Positions 47,957-60,163 of a stretch of 60,163 nucleotides of DNA are shown piece after piece. The position numbers and the translations under genes are program-made. Numbering within the stretch: the first letter of the stretch is position 1; every line of letters starts with the position of its first letter. Below the pieces are notes generated by a model. That model ran no database searches. It was not told the DNA's origin and saw only the letters and a list, made by a program, of their open reading frames with translations. The stretch spans positions 1 to 60,163 of the forward strand of contig CAXKVV010000188.1 in assembly GCA_964058805.1 (NCBI GenBank). Reading direction: 5' to 3'. The stretch comes from Schoenoplectus triqueter (taxonomy: Eukaryota > Streptophyta > Magnoliopsida > Poales > Cyperaceae).

Positions 47957-50250
47957 TGAGCAAAGGGGATTTAAAAATTATGCTTTGAGTTGCCATATCG
48001 TCAAAGGATATAACTACCCGTAAGTTGACAAATCGGAAACAAATGGGAGCCTACACTGTACCAACCAAGGGTCAGAGGATCGCATCCCGTAAAATAACAA
48101 AATAGAATATATACAAATGGGAGCCTACACTGTACCCACTAGGACTAGAGGACCGCATCCCAACTTTCTCTGTACCAACTACGGGCCAAAAGAGAAGGCC
48201 TTTCGGATAATATCAGGATCCTAAATAAGCCGGATAAATAAAATAATATAATATCTCGGAGTAGATTTCAATCTTGAATATGGCCGCCCACAATAAATAC
48301 TGAAAGACATAGTATCCTAATCGCTCAAATTTGGATTAAAATTTTTAATTATATTAAGAATAGTAAGGATATAATATTGATCAAAAAGAACACACTCTGA
48401 CACAGCCAAACCCGCCAAATGACGGGGTCGGTGGATAATCCGACAGGCAAAGATGCGCAGTGCATATACAGACCGGTGGGTCCCACAGGCCTATGGGTCA
48501 CCGTACGTAACCACAACGGTCTAGTTATGCAAGGCAACCTCAGACTGAGAATTACCCGACCCGCCTCTCAGCACTCCCATGCATTTAATGCATGATTAAC
48601 TACCTGACTTAATTAATAATTAGTGATAGTAATAATATTTTCTTAATAATTATAACCTACAACTTGAATTATTTAATTCTATCTAATCCTATCTCGGGAC
48701 TATTTGCTGAATCCTACTCCTATGACCTATCCTGTCTACATGCAACATGACATGATATGACATGCGAATGTGGGTATATCTCGAATATGCTGGTCAATTT
48801 ACCGGATACATATGACAGATCAGATTAAGTCTCTAAATATTTTTTTGGTCAGAAAACACCGCAATTTAGATTTATTTTAAAAATAGTTTTATTTTCGGTT
48901 TGGGTTTCTATTTCTGAAGAAAGGAAATCAAATCCCAGGAAACCGTACCTGAGAATAATTCGATCAGGTCGGTAGCGTCGAATTACTTAGTCCCCGGTGA
49001 TGCTCATGATCTCGTCAACCGTCTCATCCTGATTGTACTCGTTTGTCGGCTCGTCAAGATAAATCCTCGAGAACCATTAAGGTCAAAATAAATTAAATTA
49101 GCGAGTATCATATTCACGTTTGGTCTGGTTAGGTCAGAGTATACCAAACTCTGAATCATGATTATTATCATTTAGTGTTCGTGTTTTGAGATTATATTTA
49201 TTTCGATTAATGTAACTAACTTAATTTATTTAGATTAATTAAGTTGGCTTAATGTTATCACTTAATTAATTTAATTATAATTAGGATAATTAATTATCTA
49301 GAATTAGAGAAATTGATTAATATATAATATTATATAATTAATATTATTCTTATTAAAAATAGAGAAATTGATGAATATATATTTATTAATACTATTCTAT
49401 TATTAAATAGAGAAATTGATTAATTTATATTTTATGTTATAAATTATTATCATACCTCAATTATTACTTTAAAATTCCTAATTATTTATATTATACCCTT
49501 TAATTATATTTTGTTTTATATGTTTATGTTATTTTCAATAATTAGAAAATATACTATATAAAACTAGAATTAAATAAAAATAAAAATTAAATGAAAGTAA
49601 TTAAATTCAATTAAACTTAAATTTTAAATTAAACATTTTTATTTATTTAAACGTGTTGGTATTTTAATGTTCGAGATCATAAGCTGACTACCAAATCATT
49701 GGTGCCAATGCACCGATATCCCGAAATCGGGGGCAATCAGGGAATCTAATCATTTCCCGATCTTTAATTTTACGTGATTAGTCCATGGGTACCGCCAAAC
49801 CTTTCGAGATAGCTTCCAATTAATTAATCATATTTTAATTATTCACTTTTATTATCTTGGGACATTTTTAATTATTGGGCCTTATTCACTTATTCCTAAT
49901 CTCATTTATTCTTTTTAAGTCAATTTAAGTTCATTTGTCGGCCCAATAAGATTTTGATTTCATGAAGCCCTATTATATAAGTTGAGGCCATATTTTACTT
50001 TTATTTCTCTAAGCCCATGTTTCTAGGTCCATATCAGAATCAATAATTTCCAACTATCATAAATCGCAAGGTAAAACAGACCCAACAAATTGCATGAGTA
50101 AATTAACCCATCACAGGCTAAGGATCATCCAACAAATCAACACATCAACAAGCATTGGTACCAGCAGATCAAATCAGGGCACGAGACAAACAAGCACAAG
50201 GATCGACATTTACTAGAAATCACAGAGAGAGGTCAGGCAGTACCCTTTGA
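46991..50250. mobile_element. LTR-like repeat starting TGTCACACCCC (right end uncertain)
   Basis: The start TGTCACACCCCAGA is a common beginning of plant gypsy (chromovirus) LTRs. Part of it (47,786-48,010) recurs at 28,290-28,510. No primer site, coding region or matching GACTT duplication was found at the right side, so the right boundary is a guess. It may be a solo or truncated LTR. Confidence 0.5.
47905..47957 (+). repeat. (ATA)n microsatellite
   Basis: An uninterrupted run of about 17 AAT/ATA triplets inside the LTR-like repeat. Confidence 0.93.
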
Positions 50251-50870
50251 TTCCATATTATCCGATTTTATTCGAATACATATCCGAAAATTTTTATTAT
50301 ATATTTTTATTAGATTTCAGCTTAAATTACAAATCTAATTAATTTTATCTAATTTATACTCATGTATCATATTTTATTATAATTCATTGATATATTTGAA
50401 CTACTAATATAATAAAAATTAGTGTTAATTAGTGATTCCATCAAAAAATAACATGCAATTATTTTCAATGATACATATATATTTTATTTAATATATGAAA
50501 TATATCCATATTCATATTCATATTCGTCCGATATTCGATATGTCTCTAGATATCCGTCAAATATCCTATTCATATCCGTTTCTGAAAAATTATAATGGAT
50601 ATAGATACAATAAAATTATTATTCATCTGTATCCGATTCATTTATACTCCTAGTTTTAAATACACAACCTTACCTTACATGTCATATTTATTATTAAAAT
50701 TTTAATTAATTAATAATTATTATTAAAATTATGATTATTTCATACTTATTAAAAATCACGGTCAAAGGGCGTGCTCTCTCCTTGCACCCTTCAGATTGTC
50801 AACCCCTTTTATTCTTCTTTGCTTCTGAAACAGAAAAGACATAATTACAAAAGCACAACAGGCCTTATAA
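50251..50870. other. AT-rich repeat with ATATCCG phrases
   Basis: The phrases ATATCCGAAAA, GATATCCGTCAAATATCC and CATATCCG recur in both orientations (50,260-50,640), indicating an unclassified dispersed repeat. No gene. Confidence 0.4.
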
Positions 50871-51040
50871 ATTATTTTTTTTTAGAAAGCCCGTAGGTTA
50901 TACGCAGACACACTACACAACCCATCCCTCTTATCTGCCCCAGCGGGATTCGAACCTGGGACCTCCTCCTTGGGACTTTCCACAAAGTCACCCATTCTAA
51001 TACTACTCCTGTCCAAGCACACTTAACTGCGAAGTTTTTA
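50871..51040 (-). mobile_element. SINE with 5S rRNA-like head and tRNA-like box B
   Basis: On the minus strand the sequence reads GCAGTTAAGTGTGCTTGGAC, then AGGAGTAGTATTAGAATGGG and TGAC, which follows plant 5S rRNA (AGTTAAGCGTGCTTGGGC...AGAGTAGTACTAGGATGGGTGACC) with few mismatches. About 45 bases later comes AGGTTCGAATCCCG, a tRNA box B (50,947-50,960). The unit ends in an A-rich tail (T-run at 50,876-50,883 on the plus strand). It retains likely internal pol III promoter parts. Confidence 0.65.
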
Positions 51041-51970
51041 TAGGATCCGATGCTTTAGTGCTGGTATAATCAACGTCTCTATATTTTCTCTGGTTCAAAA
51101 ACAGAAAGCTAAAAATAAATTGACAATTCCACATTGCATCGAATTTTGGTCCGCTCTAACCATTTATATATTTACCCTCTAACCAATCCACCATTTCAAA
51201 TTTCATAGGCACAATAATCGACCTTCACGATGAAAACCATTTAGAAGGTCACAAATTAATTTTTCAACCATCATGACGACAATTACCATTGAAAAAAACA
51301 AATATGAGAGAAATAGACCAACAAAAACAAGGTCAGCTTTGAATGCTTGGATGGAACTAGATATGCTGAAACTGTACCTTGACTTTTCCAAAAAAAAAAA
51401 GAAAAAGAAAATAGGGAAATATGGTTCTTGCAATTTAGAAACATGTACTCATAAGTAAAAACACTCAGTTAATGAACAATTTAATTGTCTTGTACAATTT
51501 TTCCAATTAGCATAATAATACAGTCCAATCGACGTCGTAAGCATGATCTACTTGAGTATGTATAAGTTGGCAAAATTATTACTAATCAGTGCTGTAACTC
51601 ATAATTCGCCCCGATAATATAATCCTCAAATAAATAATTAATAATATAAAATTTTAAATATATTTAATAAAATTTCATATTAAAAAAAATTTAGTCATAA
51701 TATTTTTAAATACTAAGTAATATTGATAATTATTATAATAATAAATAATATAATTAAACACATAATAATCTATAAATGATCATATAAAAAATTAGATCAT
51801 TTTAAAAATTAAATTTCACCTTAAATATTATTTTAAATGAGAAGAGAAACTATTTTATATAAGCTCTTGACTGAAGATGTTGAAAAAAATTATACAAAAT
51901 CAATATGAAAAAAATAATAATGTGATATATTTGAAACACTTAAATTTTTTTTTTAATGTATTAAGAATTA
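51041..51970. other. Intergenic DNA upstream of the Obg gene
   Basis: AT-rich with short A and T runs. I see no gene or named repeat. Confidence 0.5.
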
Positions 51971-51978
51971 AGAATTAA

Positions 51979-52027
51979 GGCCCAAAAATTTGTAATTTAT
52001 CCTTTGAGACGAAAAGTATATTGGGCC
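51979..52027 (+). promoter_or_regulatory. Site II-like elements of the Obg promoter
   Basis: GGCCCA (51,979-51,984) and TGGGCC (52,022-52,027) lie 150-200 bp before the start codon. TGGGCY 'site II' boxes, bound by TCP factors, are common in plant genes for ribosomal and organelle proteins. Their role here is inferred from sequence only. Confidence 0.5.
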
Positions 52028-52178
52028 TTCTTACAGACCAGCTCATGGATATTATCACCTGTTCATTCCTCTGTTCCAAGTACACTCTCTCTCAAGATAA
52101 AATCCTTCGCGGTCTCCTCAGTCCTCACTGCGCTAGCTCACTGGACTCGGGGGAGTTCTCAAATCCTCCACATCACTC

Positions 52179-55100
52179 ATGGCTTTTACACTCCATCCGC
52201 TGTCACCCCGACCCGTACAGATTCGCAAGAAGGTTCCATTCGGTTCTTCTCTTTCTCGTAGCCCCGCTCTCCCCGCCTCTTGCAGGTAAGTCCGCTTCTC
52301 TCTTCTTTGTGGAATTTTTTTTTTCTTTTTAATTTTGAAAAGTCTGCACTTGTTTATTGATGTTTGTGAAGAATTATTTAACAGAAACAATTAGGCTTTA
52401 TCCTTCTCTTGGAAGAAGGAATGCCTGCTTCATTTATGAAAAAAATATTTAAGAGGAACCATTTTGCAGTGTCAGGAAGAGACAATCCGGGGCTCTGGTG
52501 GTTACATGTAGAGCTATAAAGTCAAGAGACTTGCCTTCCACCAAACCAGCATCTCTAATAAAGGAGGCACACAAATATTTTGATCATGCAATGATAACCA
52601 TGCGATCTGGTGATGGGGGCCATGGTGCTGTATTGACCATGCCTAGTGAATCTAATAGCAGTTCAAAAGACAAAAAGAAGAGGAGTTTTACTTCTTCTTT
52701 CAAGAGGGAGCCAGATGGGTCACTGATTTTGCCAATGGGAGGACACGGGGGAGATGCCATAATTTATGCAGATGAGAGCCTCGACTCACTCTTGGAGTTC
52801 CATAACAAAAATCGGTACAGTGCAAAAAGAGGGGGAAATGTGGATGCCATGGGCGCTTTAAATTCTCAGATTCATGATGGTTTTCCTGCGCCCGCTTTAA
52901 GGATTCCTGTCCCTGTAGGTTTGTGTGTTTCTTCTTATGTGGATCTTTTTCTCTGTCGATAGATAAAATTTACGGCAATTCTGTCGTTAATTCCCTTTTA
53001 TTCCCTTTTCATCGTAAGCTAACCTGCCTGAGTTCAAATGACAGGTACAGTTGTGAAACGCAAGAAAGGAAAGGTGCTTGCTGATTTGGCTAACCCAGGT
53101 GATGAAGTTCTTGTTGCCAGAGGTGGTCAAGGCGGGGTAACTGCTACTTCTATTTCTGTACCTGTTAGGTTTTTTATGGCAATTGGTAATATAAGTTTAA
53201 TCTGAGAAATTATCTGGAACGTAGGTACTAAGTAGATGCCTCATGTTGTTTGAGTTCAGTGTTATGTTGGAACCTTTGTGTTTAAAACATAAATCACTGT
53301 AGTCTAACAAAAACAACAAAATGGGGGGAGGTGAAGGTTTACCATTTTGATTGTAATTACTGATGCATGTGTGCAAGTACCAAATAAAATGGAACTTCTC
53401 CAAAAATTGTTTAAGTATGTATCAGCACTTATCAACCAGATTATGCTGGGATCTGATCGATTGAAGAGTTAATACAATCTGAGTTCTCATGCTCGCCTGT
53501 ATGCAGTCAACCCTGTTCTGGTGTTATTGTTACAGGCAGTTTTTTTGCCAGTATTGTGGATTGCTACTGCAGTTCCTGATCCAGTGCTGTATTGGCTGAT
53601 CATCTACTAATTACATATAGAGGATAAGAATTCATTTTTTTTTTCACTCTTACTGTTTTTAATCCTTAATATTCCCTTCTTTACAATTCACAGATAAGCT
53701 TGTTGGAGATGCCTCCAAACCAAAGGAAAAAGATGATGACCCTCTCAACTAATGTCATGCGAGATCCAAGCGACAAGGTCAGCTCAATGGGGTTTCAGTT
53801 TTTTTTTTTTTTGAGATGTTTACAAATGGGAGCTAATTATTAGATCAATATATTTTAGATGTATGCTATGTTAACTGAGGACAGTTTTGCATTTGATTCT
53901 AATAACTGCTTAATAATCTCAAATCACATTAATATAAATAGGAGTTGGAAATATTCAGCTTATTTGAATGAAAGAAATTTCTCCAGTTAATAAAGACTGG
54001 AGAAATATAACACTGGGTTTAAATTGTAACTGTGATCAGTTGTGGTTAAATTCGCAAGATATTCTACTTTATTATGGTTTGATCACTTTTGAAGTTTTGA
54101 TTCATGACTTTAAAAGTTACTATTAGGGAGTGGTTAACTATGTAAAAGCAGCATTGTGCATGTTTTCCCTGATTCTTTGTGCATATGTTTTTTAGGTATT
54201 ACTTGTATGTCAAGTATTTTTCGGTGTAAAAGTGGGTGTAAATCATGAATGTGATAAAGTTATGGGTTTAATCTGCAGTAAGACAATAATGCCTATAATT
54301 CTGTTGTACATCTCAATTGACGCTCGACTACCCCATACTTACATTAGAGAGCAGATAACTACGTATCAGCTCTTTGTATGTGCCCACTAAACTTTTAGTA
54401 CATTGTTTTTTAGGTTCTAATTCTTGGTCAACCTGGTCAGGAAATCAGCTTAGAGCTGATTTTAAGAGTAGTTGCTGACGTTGGTCTTGTGGTATGAGCT
54501 TTTTCTTACTTTCTTTCATTTACATTATCACTACAAACTTGAAATGTTGGATAAATGCTTCTGCTGACTTAATTTTATAACAAAATGACTTGAATGCCTA
54601 GCTATATATATATTTTTTTGAAGTAGCAGGTGAGTAGCCTACTATATAGTTTCATTAAATCAAATTAAAAAAGAGTTACAGGTAGAGTAGAAGAAAAGTG
54701 AAAAGAAGAGAAAATGAAATGAAAAACAAGGATAGCCATAAAAAAAGTTAAAAGAAAAATGAGAAATAAAATAAACTAGTCTTGGTGTGTCCCGTTGATC
54801 AGCGACCAATTGTATCTCACCGCGACAACACCGGAGCAGGAAGGAGGAGACAACTGGGATGGACTTGATATGCTATGGCGCATCACACCATGTGAGTAAC
54901 CACATAGGCCCCATCTCACTAATAACACATCGTGCACTATGTCATATCTCGATTCGAAGATAGATAACCTGAGAGAGTGAGAGAGAGAGGTAGTGAGGGA
55001 GGGAGGAGATCCACACCCGATCTATCGACAACTTTGTGTGCCAAGGCCAATACCATCGACGGTTAACCCGAGAGAGAGAGATGGAGGGAGGGAGGGAGGG

Positions 55101-58100
55101 AGAGAGCATATCACAACTTTGTTGACAACAACATCTACCACAATAGAACCATATCTGGATGCCAACACTAGATCTGTTTACAGACAACCCGAGAGAGAGG
55201 AGAACAGACCCTTACCCGGTGGAGGGAGAGATGTAAAGGAAGTAGAAGAAAGGGCTTGAGGCAGTGCCATCGTCATTGTCGTCGTCTGTGGAGAGGATCA
55301 GAGCCAGATTCGTTGTTTCGGTCGCAATCAGAGGTAGCGCCAACACCAAATCTGCCGTCGCGGTTGCCGGTGGAGGAGAGACTCGTACCCAGCGGAGAAA
55401 AGTCATCGTCAGTGGCCGTCCATGTCGAGTAGTAGTTACCGACTCATACCCGAAGAAAAGGTTAGATTTTGCTTGTATTTCATGGTCAGAAGAAGCGAGG
55501 AAGGGAGGAGAGGAAAAGACAAAGGGGGAGGACGGAGAGATGAGAGGACCTCCTCGCTTAGGGTTTGCTTCGTGTTTTTTTCCACCTGTGACTTCCTTTT
55601 TTTTGCTCGTCCAATGTCTAGCTATTCAAACAGGTCTTTTTTTTGAAGTAGTAGGCGAAGGGCCTACAATTTTGTTTTCATTAAATAAAACAAGAAGAGT
55701 TTCACAGTGGGAGAATTATAGTGGCAGTGTTACATCAATAAGAGAGAGTGAGTGGTCTATATGCCTATTACATCATCTAGATATACACCCTAATTATTTC
55801 CTGCACAATGGTGTTGACATTTGATGGAGCAGTTCGTGTTTGTGAGTGGGAGATTTGTTCCCATTGTCACTACTGGTCTCTGGCTTGGCTTAGCAGCAAC
55901 GCAGGGCGGCGGCATGTGCCTTGGAATATTTTGCGGTTATGTTCCTTCCAGATTTCCCACGTGCAAGCTGCGTCCCATCCTGGCACACCTTGATCCAAGT
56001 TTGTATGATTGTTTGCGTTATGGGAGATGTGTTGGGGGTAGGTAGGTTGTTCGGGTTGGAGTGAACTATCCGTGTATAGTTGCAGGTAAGGAATAGGTGT
56101 CGAGCATCCTCTGACGTGTTAGTCACACATAATATGCACGATTGAATCGTTGGCCAACCCTTTTTAATTAGGTTGTCTGCGGTATTTAGTTTGTTGTGCA
56201 GCAGGAGCCAGAGGAAGTATTTAATCTTTGGGAGGGGGCTCGGGTTTCCCAGATTTTGTCAAAGTGGGTTAGATGGACTCTAGGGTTGTTGCATATGTTG
56301 TATATTGTTTTAGTTGTGAAGCTAGTTGCCCATTGAAAGGTTGTATGTCCCGATGGGTCGGTTTGCGAGGAGGCGGTGAAAATGGGTTGTAGCTTGGCTA
56401 AGTCTTTGATGAAGAAGGTTGCTTCGGTCGATTCGGGAATGGAGATGGCCAGGGATGCTAGTGTGCGGGTCCATAGACACTGGGCGTCTGTGTGCGCTAG
56501 CCATAACCATTTTATGATTAGGGATTTGTTTTGAAGCTCTAGGTTAATAATGGCTAGACCTCCGCTACTTTTGGCAGCGTCACTTTTGGCCATGCTACAA
56601 GGCAGTGCCCACCGGAGAATGTTTCGTTGCTGCCACGTCAAAGGAACCGTCGGGTGATTTTGACAATAGTTGATAGCACCCACCGCGGCAGTATGAAGGC
56701 CTGCATGTGGTGTAGCAGGGAGGCATTCAGCACGGAGTTGGTGAGGGTCGCACGACCAGGCATTGATAGATGCTGACCCTGCCACTTCTCACATCGCTTT
56801 TGGACAGCCGTGATGAGTGGGAGGAACGCTGAGTTCGGGGGTTTGTTGATTGTGAGCGGGAGATCGAGGTAATGGATTGGCATGGTCAGGATGGGACATC
56901 CGATTAGAAGGCAATGGTTGTATTTAGGGCAGATGGCAAGGCAATTGGGAAGAACTCGCTTTTCTGCAAATTGATTTTTAACCCAGATATTTCCCCAAAG
57001 GCGTGGAGCGTCGCCATTGTTAGCTTAATGTTGTGGGTGTGGGCGGGGGTGATGATAACAGTGTCGTCTGCAAATTGCAGTAGTGTGGTGGAGGCTGTCG
57101 GCAGTTGGACGAGCGATTCCTGCAATTTTTGGAACATAGATTGCAATGCGTTCGTTGTTAGGATAAAGAGGAGTGGGGAGAGCAGGTCATCTTGGCGGAG
57201 ACCTTTCATATGGTAGAAAGTGTCCCCTCTCATGCCATTGACTTTGACAAACGATATGGATGAGATTAGAAGGCTTCGTATCCAGATCAGCCACAGAGGG
57301 GGGAAGCCGTGCGCAGGAGTACCTCTAGTAGGAAATCCCATGATACATAGTCAAATGCTTTTTGGAAGTCCACTTTGATGAACACCGATGGGATTTTATT
57401 TTTGGCTAGGTGTGTCATGGTTTCTCTCGCCGATAGGAATGTCTGCATCAATTGTCAGCCCTTTATGAAAGCTGTTTGGTTGGCGTGAATTAGGTCAGGG
57501 AGGTAGGGTTGTAGGCAGGATGCGAGGATTTTGGTGATAATTTGGGGATGACAGAGAGGACGCTGATCGGTCTGTAGTCAGAGGTCGTGTAGGATTGTGT
57601 TTTTTCAGGATTAGGGAGATGTATGCCGTATTCAGGCGCCATAGGTCAAGCCTGTTGAGGTAGAATGCAGTGATCGCTCTGTACAGGTCACCCGAGACAA
57701 TATTCCAGTATTGCTGAAAGAACTCGATTGGGAAACCGTGTGGGCTCGCTGCTTTATCTTTAGGCAATTCGAAGACCGCTTTTTTTACTTCAGCCAGGGT
57801 GATCGGATCTGCAAGGGGTCTTAGGTGGTCAGTGTTTATTATGCAAACAGGTCTTTTTTAACAGTGATGTCTCCAATTAATATGTTTACTAAATCTGGAT
57901 AATGTATGCTTGATAGTTTCATTCACATACATTATTCCATGATTAAGTATGAACTTTTTCTCATTATTGCTTTATAAGTCTTATTAATCATCTAAATTTT
58001 GCGTTTTGATTTCACCGCTCTCAGCTCTCAACTAAATATGAATCTCTCATCTGATCTATAAGTCTCTCTTGGAGTCAGCTAAAATTCAATTCAATTATCA

Positions 58101-60117
58101 TTTTTTGTTGTTGTTGTGGTTGATTATGTTGATTATTTTTGTACCTTAGGGTCTTCCAAATGCTGGGAAATCAACACTTCTTGCATCTATTACCTTTGCA
58201 AAACCAGATATTGCTGATTATCCATTTACAACGTTGATGCCAAACCTTGGCCGACTCAATGGGGACCCAAGCTTAGGGCCATTGCAATTCTCTACTGAAG
58301 CAACATTGGCTGATTTGCCGGGTCTAATTGAGGGCGCTCATTTGGGAAAGGTATTTGTTACCTGTTAGTGCTCTTGACTTTGACTGGTATTGTACAATGG
58401 TAGATACCAGAACCATACTTGTTATATTACTCTGTCAAGTGAGCAGTGTTTGTTAAACTTAATGTGTTATAACTTATCATGCAGGTTTTGTGGTCAGAAA
58501 AATTGTAGTTTTTACAGACATAATATTTGTTTTATAAAAACATTCAAGTAATTTACACAACTTGCATATTCTTTTGCTGTTGTTGGTTGTTCTATACTAC
58601 AAAACCTATATATGTTATATGAAAAGTGAGATGAATCAAGCAAATTTATGAATCACATAGTGAAATGGTGCAGGCAGTGCTGCTGTGAATTTTATATAGC
58701 CCTAAATAGCTAGCTTCTATATTCACATTTTTTCTTGTATCTAATATGTATGATAAAATTTCAGGGTCTTGGTCGTAATTTTCTTAGGCATCTTAGAAGA
58801 ACTAGGTTGCTTGTCCATGTTGTTGATGCAGCGGCTGTGAATCCCGTGAAAGATTATAGGACAGTTAGAGAGGTAATATCTTTTGTATTTTTTCCTTTTA
58901 ATCAAGTTCTTCAAGGATAGATCTTTTATGGTTACAACTCATTCTGCGGACTGTTACTTTTGAATTTTGATTTCCTCGATTCCTTTATGATTGTGACCTT
59001 ACGTTTCATTCATTTTCTTTTTTGTGGCTTTTTGTTTGTCAGGAATTAAGGATGTACAACCCCAGTTACCTTGAGCGACCATATATTGTTGTGTTAAACA
59101 AGATTGATGTCCCTGAGGTATATTAAAGAGGATCTTGCTTATCAACTTACCATTTAATTCTGTGAAAAACCTCAATCTTTTGTGACCTTAGCAATAATGT
59201 TTTAATGAAATATTTGAGGTTTTGCACGGTACAGATTGAAATATCCTACACATTTATTATGTACAATTTATTTGGGAAGGCTTTGTTGTTGACTTGTCGT
59301 CGTTGTTGTTGTTGTATTTGTTATGTAACAAAAAGCAATTTGGACTCTTGATCTCTCAGGCATATGGGAGGTTACAATCACTACATGAAGAAATATCGGC
59401 TATTGGTTCTAGCAATTCTTCCAATTTTGATTTAAGAGCAGATACACAGATTGAAAATTCTGAGCACGAAGAAAAGAAAGAGAAGGAATTGGAGGACTAT
59501 CCACGGCCTTTGGCAGTTGTCGGCACTAGCTTCCTGTAATATATTCCCCATATCTAATTATAGCTTGTACTCTTCTCACATTTTTGCAGCCACATTGCAA
59601 TTTCCCAGTCGTCATTGATCCTCAAATACTAATGGATTGCGGTAAAAATGTATTGGTTTTAGTGTTGTATTTTATTAACTTGACCCAAACCAGGGAGGGC
59701 AAGCCTCGGCAGGTGCCCAGGCTTAAGTTTCAAAATGACTATATAATCCTTAATTTTGCTCCATTTGATTGGGATAAGCTAAGTATAAATTTTAAAGAGT
59801 GCCCAGACTTGTTTCGATGGCTAGATCCGCCACTGACACAAACTGTGAAACAGTGAAAGTATATTTGTAAATATCAGTATTTATGGTAATCTTTGATTTA
59901 TTTCTGGTAGTTGTTACATGTACTTGTCATCGTATTCATTGTCACTATTGTTAATGCATTTATATTGCTACTCTAACTGGTAATAATATGATGATAATTT
60001 CTTTGCAGGGAACGAGTTGGCATTGATGAGCTGCTTAGAGAGATAAGAGCTGGTCTTCAAAAGTGTACTGATCTGACAAAATTGTCCGGCCAAGAAATTA
60101 CACCAACTTTGCAATGA
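52179..60117 (+). CDS. OBG: Obg/CgtA-type GTPase, organellar, ten exons (492 aa)
   Basis: Exons: 52179-52285, 52470-52918, 53045-53136, 53694-53777, 54414-54491, 58150-58350, 58765-58872, 59043-59117, 59360-59535, 60009-60117. All introns are GT-AG and phases agree, giving 492 residues ending at TGA 60,115. The N-terminus ([18 protein letters not shown]) is basic and Ser/Pro-rich, like a plastid or mitochondrial transit peptide. The Obg fold follows at about 55-240 ([26 protein letters not shown]). The GTPase domain has G1 GLPNAGKS (271-278), G2 PFTT (295-298), G3 DLPGLIEGA (325-333) and G4 NKID (392-395). An acidic insert of about 35 residues precedes [11 protein letters not shown]. Obg proteins bind the large ribosomal subunit and assist its assembly; plant members act in plastids or mitochondria. 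Which organelle applies here cannot be settled. All catalytic motifs are intact despite 3.2 kb of LINE sequence in intron 5. Confidence 0.93.
54606..55612 (-). mobile_element. Short LINE-related insertion in Obg intron 5
   Basis: It is flanked by AATGCCTAGCTAT (54,593-54,605) and AATGTCTAGCTAT (55,613-55,625), a 13-bp target duplication with one mismatch. The 3' end (left side, T-run then GAAGTAGCAGGTGAGTAGCC) matches the 3' end of the larger LINE next to it. The interior is different: GA-rich repeats (ACCCGAGAGAGAG at about 55,065, 55,188 and nearby) and a GC-rich leader-like start (right side). It looks like a non-autonomous derivative using the LINE tail. Confidence 0.65.
55643..57843 (-). 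mobile_element. 5'-truncated L1-type LINE in Obg intron 5
   Basis: CAAACAGGTCTTTTTT occurs at 55,627-55,642 and 57,844-57,859, a perfect 16-bp target duplication, and an A-tail (T-run) lies on the left. Minus-strand frames encode reverse transcriptase pieces: [20 protein letters not shown] and [12 protein letters not shown] (57,767-57,495), [15 protein letters not shown] and [11 protein letters not shown] (57,341-56,904, with the FADD catalytic motif), then ending segments to 56,186 and zinc-finger-like [19 protein letters not shown] near 56,100. Frames are shifted and stopped, so it is inactive. The endonuclease domain is absent. Confidence 0.9.
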
Positions 60118-60163
60118 CTGATCAGTTGTAATAGTGATATGTGACAGTTTGACAGGTAATAGA

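Noticed and set aside
50943..50965. Genuine tRNA gene on the minus strand (GGTTCGAATCCC)
   Set aside because: No matching acceptor stem or anticodon arm could be found, and the upstream part looks like 5S rRNA, so a SINE fits better.
55264..55824. 186-codon plus-strand frame
   Set aside because: It spans two separate LINE-related insertions and their target duplications inside the Obg intron, so it cannot be a real gene.
59584..59856. 90-codon frame in the last Obg intron
   Set aside because: No family motif, and it lies within an intron with intact splice sites. It may be a small transposon remnant but cannot be assigned.

Overview
This window is nuclear DNA of a flowering plant. It holds spliced genes with GT-AG introns (an organelle-type Obg GTPase and a jacalin-like lectin), Copia and Ty3/gypsy LTR retrotransposon debris, L1-type LINEs, microsatellite-flanked MITEs and AT-rich intergenic DNA. 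I cannot name the species.

Bases 1-15,500 are a nested retroelement complex. A 551-codon minus-strand ORF runs off the left edge and encodes a plant-mobile-domain (PMD) protein. Next to it lies a very long LTR-like unit (1723-8593, TG...CA ends). This sits inside a second, inverted and truncated copy of the same unit (8594-13851). A CpG-rich 58-bp tandem array (13,855-15,493) follows. A third copy, at 32,210-37,096, is a solo LTR with a TATAT target duplication. Part of this LTR (about 7050-8277, and 32,520-33,480 in the solo copy) is a dense series of small hairpins. Their loops are nearly identical, while their stems differ in sequence yet still pair. This is the most unusual structure in the window.

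Bases 15,500-29,000 hold DNA-transposon ends and host-gene debris: a phospholipase D fragment, a broken jacalin copy, and an intact two-exon jacalin gene (142 aa). The jacalin intron of about 3.5 kb contains antisense kinesin-14-like exon fragments and two MITEs.

Bases 29,000-39,000 are a decayed Copia element: LTR, initiator-Met primer binding site, repeated leader, then gag and protease remnants. Its leader repeats were invaded by a MITE and by the solo LTR, each inside a TA run. Bases 39,000-51,500 are mostly LTR fragments, a gypsy gag remnant, a palindromic MITE, a subterminal-repeat block and a SINE that looks like a 5S rRNA/tRNA hybrid.

Bases 52,179-60,117 are a complete ten-exon Obg-family GTPase gene (492 aa) with a site II-like promoter. 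Its fifth intron contains two LINE insertions, the larger with a perfect 16-bp target duplication. The only genes that look functional are the Obg gene and the jacalin gene. The PMD ORF is intact but is probably transposon cargo.
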